A DNA stretch of 64,000 nucleotides from Brucella pituitosa (GCF_003049685.1 NZ_PYSY02000001.1:310001-374000); one strand, 5' to 3'. Shown: positions 16,901 through 28,426, counted from the stretch's first letter. Program-made: numbers and translations. The notes: generated by a model not told the origin, from the sequence alone.

Positions 16901-18298
16901 TTAGTTGGCCGCGATAGCGGCCATAATACGCGCCCAAGAGCGCTGACCCTTATGGAAGGAGTTCAGCTCATATTTTTCGTTGGGCGAATGAATGCGGTCA
17001 TCTTCAAGACCGAAACCGACGAGCAAAGATTCCATACCGAGGAATTTGTCGAAGTCGCCGACAATCGGAATCGATCCGCCCATGGCGATCAATACGGCTG
17101 GCTTCGGCCATTCGTCTGAAAGCGCATCCTTGGCTTTGGAAACGAGCGGGGAATCATATGGCAGCTGGATCGCCGGTGATCCGCCATGAGGATGAAACTC
17201 GACCGAGCAATCGGCTGGCAGACGCTCTTCGACGAAAGCGCGGAAAGCTGCGCGGATTTTGACTGGATCCTGCTTGTGGACGAGACGGAACGAAACCTTG
17301 GCGGATGCTTCCGCAGCAATCACGGTTTTGAAACCTTCGCCGGTATAGCCGCCGATAATGCCGTTGACTTCAGCCGTTGGGCGCGCCCAGGTCAGTTCCA
17401 GAACGCTGCGGCCTTTTTCACCCGATGGGATTGAAAGACCAATCGGGCCGAGGAAGTTTTCAGCCGTTCGGCCAAGGCTTTCCCAGGACTGCAAAATCTG
17501 CGACGGCGTTTCTTCCACGCCTTCATAGAAACCCGGAACCGTAACACGGCCGGTTTCGTCATGAAGATCTGCAAGGATTTTGCTGAGAATATGAATCGGG
17601 TTGGCAGCGGCACCACCGAAGAAACCCGAATGCAGATCGCGATCCGCAGCTTTGATGACAATTTGTTCGCCGACAAGTCCGCGCAGACCAACGCTGATCG
17701 CGGGCGTTTCGGCATCCCACATGGCGGTGTCGCAAACAAGTGCTACATCGGCCTTCAGCTCTTCCTTGTTTGCATCGAGGAACGGCTTCAGCGATGGTGA
17801 GCCGGATTCTTCCTCGCCTTCAAACAGCAATGTCACCTTCACGGGCAGATTGCCGTTAATGGCTTTGTAAGCGCGACAGGCTTCCACAAAGGTCATGAGC
17901 TGGCCCTTGTCGTCGGATGTTCCGCGACCAGTCAGAATTTTGCGGCCATTGCCGACGTCTTTGATTGCAGGATCAAACGGATCGTTTTCCCAAAGATTGA
18001 GCGGATCAACCGGCTGCACGTCATAATGGCCATAAAACAGCACATGCGGTGCATCAGTTGTAGCGCCATCGTGATGGGCGACGACCATTGGATGCCCCGG
18101 TGTGTCGCGCACACTTGCATTAAAGCCAATCGACTTCAGGTCTTCGACCAGCCATTCGGCAGCCTTGCGGCAATCGGCTTTGTAAGCCGGATCGGTCGAA
18201 ATCGACTTGATCCGCAAAAGATCGAACAGGTGGTCGATGCTCTTATCGAGATTTGTGTCGAGATAATTGAGGACTTTATCGAGTGATTGCGCGGACAT
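16901..18298 (-). CDS. M20 family metallodipeptidase
   Basis: A 465-residue zinc dipeptidase of the M20 (ArgE/DapE/carnosinase-like) family. The first metal-binding histidine and the aspartate two residues on are in VLFYGHYDVQPVDP (about residue 90), the second metal region in GRGTSDDKGQL, and the catalytic glutamate in LFEGEEESGSPSL (about 160-170). The lid or dimerisation domain occupies roughly residues 200-360, with GLRGLVGEQIVIK and DLHSGFFGGA. The family cleaves dipeptides or acylated amino acids in the cytoplasm; the exact substrate is unknown. AGGAAG lies 6 bases before the ATG. It is the first gene of the operon with the short RNase D-type gene; the candidate small RNA lies upstream and is read in the same direction. 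Confidence 0.9.
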   Translation of the reverse strand: MSAQSLDKVLNYLDTNLDKSIDHLFDLLRIKSISTDPAYKADCRKAAEWLVEDLKSIGFNASVRDTPGHPMVVAHHDGATTDAPHVLFYGHYDVQPVDPLNLWENDPFDPAIKDVGNGRKILTGRGTSDDKGQLMTFVEACRAYKAINGNLPVKVTLLFEGEEESGSPSLKPFLDANKEELKADVALVCDTAMWDAETPAISVGLRGLVGEQIVIKAADRDLHSGFFGGAAANPIHILSKILADLHDETGRVTVPGFYEGVEETPSQILQSWESLGRTAENFLGPIGLSIPSGEKGRSVLELTWARPTAEVNGIIGGYTGEGFKTVIAAEASAKVSFRLVHKQDPVKIRAAFRAFVEERLPADCSVEFHPHGGSPAIQLPYDSPLVSKAKDALSDEWPKPAVLIAMGGSIPIVGDFDKFLGMESLLVGFGLEDDRIHSPNEKYELNSFHKGQRSWARIMAAIAAN

Positions 18299-18384
18299 GG
18301 ATGCTTCCTGACGAGTCGTAAAACTGATGGCACACTACAACCACCAACTCGAAGAAGAAACCCAATATGAACGCAAAACTGGGA

Positions 18385-18541
18385 CCAGAAAATGAATTGG
18401 CCGTTGCGGTGAGGGGGTTACCACAACGGCCATATCACTACACTCAAAAGCGACAGCCCGGAGAGGGGAATGAGGCTGTCGCGAACAACCGGTATCCAAC
18501 GGGGGACGGGTCAGAAAACCGGCGACCGACGTACTGTCGAT
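18385..18541 (-). ncRNA. Candidate trans-acting small RNA with three C-rich-loop hairpins (alpha-r14/suhB-like)
   Basis: No gene fits between 18299 and 18674. On the minus strand three stem-loops occur in order. CCGGT/ACCGG at 18522-18489 has a 24-base loop containing CCCGTCCCCC. GCGACAGCC/GGCTGTCGC at 18482-18450 has the loop TCATTCCCCTCTCCG. GGCCGTTG/CAACGGCC at 18431-18399, extended by an inner GGT/ACC pair, has the loop AACCCCCTC. The exposed pyrimidine loops resemble anti-Shine-Dalgarno motifs, and the layout recalls the alpha-r14 (suhB) RNAs of Rhizobiales, known for CCUCC-type loops. A promoter-like pair lies just upstream. The 3' end is uncertain: the last hairpin is followed by AATTCATTTTC, a weak T-tract. 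Assignment to that family is inference from memory and is not exact in loop sequence. Confidence 0.55.
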
Positions 18542-18548
18542 GGGTGTA

Positions 18549-18577
18549 ATCTGGCCCTCCAACTGTGGCTATTCAAG
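18549..18577 (-). promoter_or_regulatory. Possible sigma-70 promoter of the candidate small RNA
   Basis: On the minus strand CTTGAA (18577-18572) and CCAGAT (18554-18549) are 17 bases apart. The first matches the alphaproteobacterial CTTGAC-type -35; the second is a poor -10. It would start transcription near 18541, just ahead of the first hairpin. Confidence 0.35.
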
Positions 18578-18674
18578 GGCATTTAAGATTACAAATTCGT
18601 AACATAAACGTTACCTTGGCGGGTGGAATCCGTTATCGGTGATAGCGTGAAAATGCGTGAGAGAAGAGGCGCTT

Positions 18675-19025
18675 ATGGATAAGATGACAATGCTGGGTAA
18701 GAAGGACTGGGAAAAGACGCCAGGCAAGTGGCACGGCGAGTTTGAAGGAAATGTGTTCGGAACGGGTGCGTCCGTCATGTTCTATGCAACCGAAGAGGCT
18801 GGGCGTGGCCCCAGATTGCATCGTCACCCCTATGACGAGATCTTTATTGTGCGCAAAGGCCGGGCCTTATTCACGGTTGGCGAAGAGCAATTCGAAGCCG
18901 AAGAAGGCAGCATCGTATTTGGTGCAGCCAATATTCCACACAAATACGTCAATGTCGGTCCGGGTCTTCTGGAGATGATCGATATTCATGTCTCCGGCGA
19001 GTTCATACAGGAAGATCTGGAGTAG
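18675..19025 (+). CDS. Small cupin-domain protein
   Basis: A 116-residue single-domain cupin. Cupin motif 1 is GPRLHRHPYDEIFIVRKGR, with the metal-ligand histidines and glutamate (about residues 46-64), and motif 2 is FGAANIPHKYVNVG, with the third histidine (about 90-100). The metal-binding set is therefore present. Such proteins range from dioxygenases and isomerases to sugar binders, so no function is given. I take the ATG at 18675, which has GAAGAGG 6 bases upstream; the frame also extends to 18657. It stands alone between the candidate small RNA region and polA. Confidence 0.85.
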   Translation: MDKMTMLGKKDWEKTPGKWHGEFEGNVFGTGASVMFYATEEAGRGPRLHRHPYDEIFIVRKGRALFTVGEEQFEAEEGSIVFGAANIPHKYVNVGPGLLEMIDIHVSGEFIQEDLE

Positions 19026-19140
19026 CTTCTGTCACTGAAATGCGCGCTTGTGTGATCCACGCGTGATCCAACGGTGGACACATGTTTCTCCTGACACAAG
19101 GCCGGTTTTCTTTGTGCGTGGTTTCCTCTAATTCTATGAC

Positions 19141-22077
19141 ATGAAAAAAGGCGATCATCTCTTTCTCGTTGACGGCTCGGGTTATATTTTCCGCGCCTAT
19201 CATGCCCTGCCACCGCTGACCCGCAAGACTGATGGCTTGCCGGTAGGGGCCGTGTCCGGCTTCTGCAACATGCTGTGGAAGCTGCTGAAGGATGCGCGAA
19301 ATACCGATGTGGGCGTCGTGCCAACGCATTTCGCGGTCATTTTCGATTATTCGTCGCAGACTTTCCGCAAAGAGATTTATCCCGAATATAAGGCGAACCG
19401 CACCGCGCCGCCGGAAGACCTCATTCCGCAATTCGGCCTTATCCGTCAGGCAACGCGCGCGTTCAATCTGCCTTGCATCGAGAAAGAGGGATTTGAGGCC
19501 GACGATCTGATCGCGACTTATGCCCGTCTGGCTGAAGCTGCAGGTGGCGATGTTACCATCGTTTCGTCCGACAAGGACCTCATGCAGCTCGTCACACCGC
19601 AGGTGTCGATGTATGACGGCATGAAAGACAAGCAGATTTCGATCCCGGAAGTGATCGAAAAATGGGGCGTACCGCCGGAAAAGATGATCGATCTGCAATC
19701 GCTGACTGGCGACAGCACCGATAATGTTCCGGGTATTCCCGGCATCGGGCCAAAGACGGCGGCGCAATTGCTGGAAGAATTTGGCGATCTTGATACGCTG
19801 CTCGCGCGCGCTTCTGAGATCAAGCAGAACAAGCGCCGCGAAAACATCATCGCTTATGCTGACCAGACCAAGATCGCTCGTGAACTGGTAACGCTCAAGA
19901 CCGACGTGCCGCTGGATGTTGATCTCGAAGGTCTTGTGCTTGAGCCGCAAAATGGCCCGAAACTCATAGGGTTCCTGAAAGCCATGGAATTTACGTCGCT
20001 TACGCGTCGTGTGGCGGAAGCAACCGAGACGGATGCATCGGCCGTTGAGCCCTGTCATATCGAGACAGAATGGGGCGCGGATGCCCATGGTCCTGATGTT
20101 GATGTACCAGTGAAGTCGGACGATACGACTACGCCCGAAAGTTCTTCTGTAGAAGCAGTGCAGCCCGCAGATGGCTATACGCCGAAGGCACTTGCAGAAA
20201 AGCGTGCATCCGATGCTTTGGCTCAAAAGATCGATACGAGCGCTTATACATGCATTCGCGACATCGAAACGCTGAACAAGTGGTTGGCCGAAGCCATAGA
20301 GACGGGCCTTGTCGCGTTTGATACCGAAACCAATTCGCTTGATCCGATGCAGGCTGAACTGATCGGCTTCTCGCTGGCTCTCGCTCCGGGCAAAGCTGCC
20401 TATATCCCGCTCCAGCACAAATCCGGCGCAGGCGATCTGCTCGGTGGCGGCATGGTCGAAGGGCAGATACCGCTGGATAAAGCGTTGGCTGCTTTGAAGC
20501 GCGTTCTAGAGGACAAATCCGTTCTCAAGATCGCGCAGAACATGAAGTATGACTGGCTGGTCATGCGCCGCCACGGCATCAACACCGTGTCTTTTGATGA
20601 TACGATGCTGATTTCATATGTGCTGGATGCAGGCACCGGGAGCCATGGCATGGACCCGCTTTCCGAGCGCTGGCTGGGCCATACACCAATCGCCTATAAG
20701 GATGTGGCGGGCACCGGTAAAAGCGCTGTAACCTTCGATATGGTCGATATTGATCGCGCGACAGCCTATGCCGCAGAAGATGCCGATGTAACGCTGCGCT
20801 TGTGGCAAGTGTTGAAGCCGCGTTTGGCCGCAGAGGGCCTCATGTCAGTTTATGAGCGTCTTGAACGCCCATTGGTTGATGTGCTCGCCCGCATGGAAGA
20901 ACGCGGCATTTCCGTCGATCGTCAGGTTCTCTCGCGTCTGTCGGGTGATCTTGCCCAGTCTGCCGCGCGTTATGAAGAAGAAATCTACGAACTGGCCGGA
21001 GAGAAATTCAATATCGGTTCGCCCAAGCAGCTTGGCGATATCTTGTTCGGAAAAATGGGACTTCCCGGCGCTTCCAAGACCAAGACCGGCCAATGGTCCA
21101 CTTCTGCGCAGGTGCTTGAAGATCTCGCCGCCGAAGGCCTGCCACTGCCGCGCAAGATTGTCGACTGGCGTCAGCTGACCAAGCTCAAATCCACCTATAC
21201 CGATGCTTTGCCGGGCTATATCCACCCGCAGACCAAGCGCGTGCACACATCTTATGCGATGGCGTCCACCTCGACAGGCCGTCTGTCCTCATCTGATCCG
21301 AACTTGCAGAACATTCCAGTGCGTACTGCTGAAGGCCGCAAGATCCGAACAGCTTTTATTGCTGAGCCGGGCAACAAGCTGGTTTCTGCCGATTACAGTC
21401 AGATTGAACTGCGTGTTCTGGCGCATGTCGCCGATATTCCGCAGCTCAAGAAGGCATTTGCGGACGGCATCGACATTCATGCCATGACGGCATCGGAAAT
21501 GTTCGGTGTGCCGGTTGAAGGCATGCCTTCCGAAGTGCGTCGCCGCGCCAAAGCAATCAACTTCGGTATCATCTATGGCATTTCGGCTTTTGGCCTTGCC
21601 AATCAGCTTTCAATCCCGCGTGAAGAAGCAGGGCAATATATCCGCACTTATTTCGAGCGGTTCCCCGGTATCAAGGATTACATGGAAGCGACCAAGGCCT
21701 TTGCCCGCGAGCATGGCTATGTCGAAACCATCTTTGGCCGTCGCGCGCATTATCCCGACATCAAAGCATCCAATCCACAGGTGCGGGCATTCAATGAACG
21801 GGCGGCCATCAATGCCCCTATTCAGGGAGCTGCTGCAGATATTATCCGTCGTGCCATGATCCGCATGGAAACTGCACTGGCCAATGAAAAGCTTGCGGCC
21901 CGTATGCTGTTGCAGGTGCACGACGAGTTGATCTTCGAAGTGCCTGAAAATGAAGTGGAAAAGACGATTTCGCTGGTGCGCGATATTATGGAAAATGCAG
22001 CCATGCCAGCAGTGTCACTTTCGGTGCCTTTGCATGTCGATGCGCGTGCAGCGCATAACTGGGATGAGGCCCATTAG
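19141..22077 (+). CDS. polA: DNA polymerase I
   Basis: A 978-residue three-domain polymerase for Okazaki-fragment maturation and repair synthesis. The N-terminal 5'-3' exonuclease (about residues 1-290) shows HLFLVDGSGYIFRAYHALPP, FEADDLIATYA, DKDLMQLV and the helix-hairpin-helix GIPGIGPKTAAQLL. The 3'-5' proofreading domain (about 375-570) keeps the acidic residues in LVAFDTETNSLDP and AAEDADVTLRLW, so proofreading is expected. The polymerase domain has TGRLSSSDPNLQNIPVR, SADYSQIELRVLAH, AKAINFGIIYGIS and LQVHDELIFEVP. An acidic, Pro/Thr-rich linker of about 70 residues separates the first two domains. The assigned ATG has no obvious ribosome-binding site in TTCTATGAC. The gene stands alone. 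Confidence 0.97.
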   Translation: MKKGDHLFLVDGSGYIFRAYHALPPLTRKTDGLPVGAVSGFCNMLWKLLKDARNTDVGVVPTHFAVIFDYSSQTFRKEIYPEYKANRTAPPEDLIPQFGLIRQATRAFNLPCIEKEGFEADDLIATYARLAEAAGGDVTIVSSDKDLMQLVTPQVSMYDGMKDKQISIPEVIEKWGVPPEKMIDLQSLTGDSTDNVPGIPGIGPKTAAQLLEEFGDLDTLLARASEIKQNKRRENIIAYADQTKIARELVTLKTDVPLDVDLEGLVLEPQNGPKLIGFLKAMEFTSLTRRVAEATETDASAVEPCHIETEWGADAHGPDVDVPVKSDDTTTPESSSVEAVQPADGYTPKALAEKRASDALAQKIDTSAYTCIRDIETLNKWLAEAIETGLVAFDTETNSLDPMQAELIGFSLALAPGKAAYIPLQHKSGAGDLLGGGMVEGQIPLDKALAALKRVLEDKSVLKIAQNMKYDWLVMRRHGINTVSFDDTMLISYVLDAGTGSHGMDPLSERWLGHTPIAYKDVAGTGKSAVTFDMVDIDRATAYAAEDADVTLRLWQVLKPRLAAEGLMSVYERLERPLVDVLARMEERGISVDRQVLSRLSGDLAQSAARYEEEIYELAGEKFNIGSPKQLGDILFGKMGLPGASKTKTGQWSTSAQVLEDLAAEGLPLPRKIVDWRQLTKLKSTYTDALPGYIHPQTKRVHTSYAMASTSTGRLSSSDPNLQNIPVRTAEGRKIRTAFIAEPGNKLVSADYSQIELRVLAHVADIPQLKKAFADGIDIHAMTASEMFGVPVEGMPSEVRRRAKAINFGIIYGISAFGLANQLSIPREEAGQYIRTYFERFPGIKDYMEATKAFAREHGYVETIFGRRAHYPDIKASNPQVRAFNERAAINAPIQGAAADIIRRAMIRMETALANEKLAARMLLQVHDELIFEVPENEVEKTISLVRDIMENAAMPAVSLSVPLHVDARAAHNWDEAH

Positions 22078-22203
22078 GGTCTCAACCGGTTGACCTGAGC
22101 GGTTTGACGCTATAGGTAGGCGGCAATTCTGTTGCTTCGGTAGTCGCCAGTGGGTTTGTGACCAATGGGTTTGCGGCTTGTGAAGCTTTTTTGAAAGTCA
22201 TTC

Positions 22204-24090
22204 ATGTCCCTACCTGAAACAATCGCTCCGGCACTTTCCGGAGCATTAGCCGCTCGTGGTTACAATACACTCACCGCTGTTCAGAATGCCGTTCTGGCTC
22301 CTGAAACACTGGATGCCGATCTGCTCGTTTCCGCGCAGACAGGCTCCGGCAAGACGGTTGCTTTTGGCCTTGCCATGGCATCGACCATCCTTGGTGATGA
22401 GCTGCGTTTTGGCCGCCCAGAAGCACCATTTGCCATGATTATTGCGCCGACACGTGAACTGGCATTGCAGGTTCGTCGCGAGCTGGAATGGCTGTATGCC
22501 GATACGGGTGCCACCATTGCATCCTGCGTTGGTGGTATGGATATTCGTTCCGAGCGCCGTGTGCTTGAACGTGGATCGCATATCGTTGTCGGCACACCTG
22601 GCCGTCTGCGCGATCATATTACGCGCAATGCCCTTGATATGTCGCAGCTTCGCGTCGTCGTGCTCGATGAAGCCGACGAAATGCTCGATATGGGCTTCCG
22701 CGAAGACCTCGAATTTATTCTTGGTGAAGCACCGGCAGACCGTCGCACACTGATGTTCTCGGCAACCGTACCAAAGCCGATTGCGCAGCTTGCCAAGCGC
22801 TTCCAGAAAGATGCGCTGCGCATTTCTGCTGCTGGTGAAGCCGGTCAGCACGCCGATATTGATTATTTCGCCATGCCGGTTCCGCCGCAAGAGCGTGACC
22901 ATGCGATCATCAATACGCTGCTTTATTACGATTCACAGAACTCAATCATCTTCTGCTCGACCCGCGAAGCGGTAAAGCACATGGCGAGCCGCCTTTCCAA
23001 TCGCGGGTTTGCGGTTGTGGCGCTGTCGGGTGAACTGAGCCAGGCCGAGCGCAATAATGCGCTTCAGGCAATGCGCGATGGTCGTGCCCGCGTTTGCGTG
23101 GCAACCGACGTTGCTGCACGTGGTATCGATCTGCCAAACCTTGATCTGGTTATCCATGCCGATCTGCCAAACAATGCTGAAACCATGCTTCACCGTTCTG
23201 GCCGTACTGGCCGTGCGGGCCGCAAGGGCACCTGTGTTCTGGTGGTTCCGTTCTCGCGTCGCCGCATTGCAGAGCGTCTTCTGCATATGGCAAAGCTTGA
23301 TGCGCAGACTGTTCCGGCACCAGGTATTGCAGCCGTTCAGGCCAAGAACAACGAACGCATTCTCAATGGCGAAGCTTTCAGCCAGCCGGTTGATGAAGAG
23401 CATCAGGACCTGTTGAAGGCACTGACCGAGCGTTATACGCCGGAACAGATAGCAAGCGCGTTCCTCAATCGCGAACTCGCGGCATTGCCTGCAGCTGAAG
23501 ATATTTCTGATGCACCGGTTCATCCGATTGCCAGCAAGAAGCCTCGCGAACGTTCAGAGCGTGGTGATCGTCCAGAACGTGGCGAGCGTTTTGATCGTGG
23601 CGAACCGGGCGAACGTTTCGACCGCAATGCACGTTTCGATGGCGTATGGTTCTCGGTTTCCGCCGGTCGCAAACACCGCGCCGATCCGAAGTGGCTGCTG
23701 CCATTGATCTGCAAGGCAGGCGACGTTTCCAAGCGCGATGTTGGTTCGATCAAGATTTTCGATAATGAAACCCGCTTTGAAATTACCGCAGCCAAGGCCG
23801 ACGAATTCCGTCGTTCGGTTGAAGAACGCGGTACTGGCGAAAAGGGTCTCGTGATCCGCACCGCCGTTGCAGGCGCTGGTGGCGATGCAGCACCGCGTGA
23901 AGGCAAAGGCAACTTCAAGCCACGCGGCGACAAGTTCAAGAGCGATTTCCGTGATGGTCCGCGCGACAATAATCGTGATGGGGCAAAAGGCGGCTGGTCG
24001 AAGCCTAAGGGCGACTTCAAGAAAGACGGTTTCAAGAAGGACGGCAAAAAATCTAACGATGGCTATTCCAAAAAGCCACGCGGAGAGTAA
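22204..24090 (+). CDS. DEAD-box RNA helicase with DbpA-type RNA-binding domain
   Basis: A 628-residue ATP-dependent RNA helicase. The helicase core shows motif I AQTGSGKT, Ia PTRELALQV, II VVLDEADEMLDMGF, III FSATVPKP, and VI HRSGRTGRAGRKG (about residues 20-370). A low-complexity linker rich in Arg, Gly, Glu and Asp follows (about 440-480), then a DbpA-type RNA-binding domain with GVWFSVSAGRKHRADPKWLLP and DVGSIKIFDNETRFEI. The tail of about 75 residues is basic and Gly/Lys/Asp-rich. The DbpA-type domain suggests a ribosome-assembly or cold-shock role similar to DeaD/DbpA helicases, an inference from the family. It ends 13 bases before a strong terminator and is monocistronic. Confidence 0.92.
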   Translation: MSLPETIAPALSGALAARGYNTLTAVQNAVLAPETLDADLLVSAQTGSGKTVAFGLAMASTILGDELRFGRPEAPFAMIIAPTRELALQVRRELEWLYADTGATIASCVGGMDIRSERRVLERGSHIVVGTPGRLRDHITRNALDMSQLRVVVLDEADEMLDMGFREDLEFILGEAPADRRTLMFSATVPKPIAQLAKRFQKDALRISAAGEAGQHADIDYFAMPVPPQERDHAIINTLLYYDSQNSIIFCSTREAVKHMASRLSNRGFAVVALSGELSQAERNNALQAMRDGRARVCVATDVAARGIDLPNLDLVIHADLPNNAETMLHRSGRTGRAGRKGTCVLVVPFSRRRIAERLLHMAKLDAQTVPAPGIAAVQAKNNERILNGEAFSQPVDEEHQDLLKALTERYTPEQIASAFLNRELAALPAAEDISDAPVHPIASKKPRERSERGDRPERGERFDRGEPGERFDRNARFDGVWFSVSAGRKHRADPKWLLPLICKAGDVSKRDVGSIKIFDNETRFEITAAKADEFRRSVEERGTGEKGLVIRTAVAGAGGDAAPREGKGNFKPRGDKFKSDFRDGPRDNNRDGAKGGWSKPKGDFKKDGFKKDGKKSNDGYSKKPRGE

Positions 24091-24103
24091 TTTCCGGTCA
24101 TAG

Positions 24104-24131
24104 AAAAGCCCGCCAATTGGCGGGCTTTTTC
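24104..24131 (+). terminator. Terminator after the DEAD-box helicase gene
   Basis: AAAAGCCCGCC, loop AATT, GGCGGGCTTTTTC: perfect arms with a T-run; A-runs on the other side could also let it serve the minus strand. Confidence 0.92.
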
Positions 24132-24139
24132 TTGTCTTG

Positions 24140-24243
24140 AAGCATTTCCAGCAAAAGTGGAAACCGGTTTTGCATTGGACAATGCGTAAAAACAAATAGT
24201 TACAGCGGTTCCAACGATTCAGTCTTAACTGGAACTGCTGTAA
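24140..24243. repeat. Intergenic palindromic repeat, copy 6
   Basis: AGCATTTCCAGCAAAAGTGG, then an AACCGGTTTTGC segment, the linker AATGCGTAAAAACAAATAG, and a second hairpin AGCGGTTCC...GGAACTGCT with inner CGATTCAGTCTTAACT. It is nearly identical to copy 4 over the last 60 bases. It lies between the convergent helicase and gyrB genes. Confidence 0.85.
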
Positions 24244-24290
24244 AACTGGAAGTCCCCCGAAAGTTTTCATGTCTTTCCGGGGCTGGTTTA

Positions 24291-26807
<2,517 letters not shown>

Positions 26808-27023
26808 TCACACGACAAACATGGCTTTAATATAGGCGTTAAAGGCAATTTTTCCAAATTTTGGGGCCAAATTTGCCGGGGATTCTGCTCATTTGGCAAC
26901 CTATACAGAATTGGGCTGGCGTGGGTTCTCTGGAACCGCCACAATTGACGCTTATATTCTCAAAACGGGGGCGTTCTTGACCTGATTTTATAAACCCTGA
27001 TTTTTATAAAAAAGGAACGCTTG

Positions 27024-28418
27024 ATGGAAGTTGCAGCCAAGATGACCGAAACCGCAAATCCCTTCGTTCCGCCCGCCCCACGCCCGCGTGAAAAGCCGGT
27101 TGGGCGGTTCGAGATGATGCGGGTGGTTTATAAGAATCCGCTCGAATTGTGGGGCGAGCCTTCCTATAACGAGCCGTGGATTTCCGTCAGCTGGTTCGGC
27201 ATGAAAACTGTCATAGCCAATGATCCGGGTCTGATCCGCCACGTGCTGGTCGATAATGCCGCAAATTACCCTATGTCCGCCATTCGCCAGCGCGTGCTGC
27301 GCCCCATTCTGCGCGATGGTCTTCTGACTGCTGAGGGACAAGTCTGGAAGCGTTCGCGCAAAGCCATGGCGCCGGTCTTTACCCCGCGCCATATTGGCGG
27401 TTTCGCTGAGACCATGCGGGAGCGCTCACGTCATTTCGCGGAGCGATACACGACGAGCGGCATCATCACCGATGTCGCCCATGACATGACGCTTCTTACC
27501 TACGATATTCTGGCCGAAACGCTGTTTTCCGGTGAAATTGCTGGCGACCCCAATGATTTCGCCCGACAGATCGACAAGCTGTTTGAAACCATGGGGCGCG
27601 TCGACCCCTTTGATCTGCTGGGCCTGCCGGACTGGCTGCCCCGCTTCACGCGTTTACGTGGCCAGCAATCGCTTGGCTTTTTCCGCGAGCTTGTTTCAGG
27701 TACGATTGCTATGCGCAAAGCGCGCATGGACAAGGGTGAGGATGTTCCAAACGACTTCCTCACGCTGCTTCTGCGCGCTGAAGGGCCGGACGGACTGACG
27801 CGCTCAGAGATCGAAGATAACATCATCACCTTCATTGGCGCAGGCCACGAGACGACTGCCCGCGCGCTCGGCTGGACGCTCTATCTGCTCGCCAAAGCGC
27901 CGCAGGAACGTGATCGGGTGGAAACCGAAATCGATGCTTTCTTCGCGGATGGTGGCGATGATCTGCCGCCGCAGGAATGGTTGGCGAAACTGCCTTTCAC
28001 ACGTGCAGCTTTCGAGGAAGCGATGCGGCTTTATCCGCCAGCGCCTTCAATCAATCGCGAGGCAGCAGTCGATGATACCTATGGCGATCTGAAAATTGCC
28101 AAGGGGACTGCCGTTCTGGTGATGCCGTGGGTGATCCACCGTCACAGGCTTTACTGGCAGGAGCCGGACGCTTTCAGGCCGTCACGCTTCTGGCCTGAAA
28201 ATCGTGACCAGATCGACCGTTTCCAGTATCTGCCGTTCGGCGCAGGTCCGCGCGTCTGCATCGGTGCAAGTTTTGCGCTTCAGGAAGCGGTCATTGCCCT
28301 TGCTATATTGCTACGCGAACACCGCTTCGACGTACTTGAAACGACAAAGCCGTGGCCGGTACAGAAGCTGACTACCCAGCCACAGGGCGGCCTGCCGATG
28401 AAGGTGGTCAAGCGCTAA
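27024..28418 (+). CDS. Cytochrome P450
   Basis: A 464-residue soluble bacterial P450 monooxygenase. The oxygen-binding I-helix is FIGAGHETTARALGWTLYL (about residues 270-290), the K-helix ExxR is FEEAMRLYPPAPS, and the heme-thiolate loop is LPFGAGPRVCIGASFA, with the cysteine near residue 412. There is no signal or anchor sequence. The ATG at 27024 follows AAGGAACGCTTG; the TTG immediately before it is not needed. Overall the sequence looks more like the CYP4/CYP102-type fatty-acid and alkane hydroxylases than camphor-type P450s, an impression only. No ferredoxin or reductase gene is adjacent. It ends 8 bases from the convergent end of fghA. Confidence 0.93.
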   Translation: MEVAAKMTETANPFVPPAPRPREKPVGRFEMMRVVYKNPLELWGEPSYNEPWISVSWFGMKTVIANDPGLIRHVLVDNAANYPMSAIRQRVLRPILRDGLLTAEGQVWKRSRKAMAPVFTPRHIGGFAETMRERSRHFAERYTTSGIITDVAHDMTLLTYDILAETLFSGEIAGDPNDFARQIDKLFETMGRVDPFDLLGLPDWLPRFTRLRGQQSLGFFRELVSGTIAMRKARMDKGEDVPNDFLTLLLRAEGPDGLTRSEIEDNIITFIGAGHETTARALGWTLYLLAKAPQERDRVETEIDAFFADGGDDLPPQEWLAKLPFTRAAFEEAMRLYPPAPSINREAAVDDTYGDLKIAKGTAVLVMPWVIHRHRLYWQEPDAFRPSRFWPENRDQIDRFQYLPFGAGPRVCIGASFALQEAVIALAILLREHRFDVLETTKPWPVQKLTTQPQGGLPMKVVKR

Positions 28419-28426
28419 TCAGCGCC

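Noticed and set aside
18367..18549. Short open frame of 60 residues in the gap before the cupin gene
   Set aside because: No ribosome-binding site or recognisable protein; the region is better explained by the three-hairpin RNA on the other strand.
19003..20418. Long open frame (471 residues) on the minus strand opposite polA
   Set aside because: It lies fully antisense to conserved polymerase and exonuclease motifs, has no recognisable domain, and its composition (many Arg, His, Cys) is typical of antisense shadows in moderately GC-rich genes.
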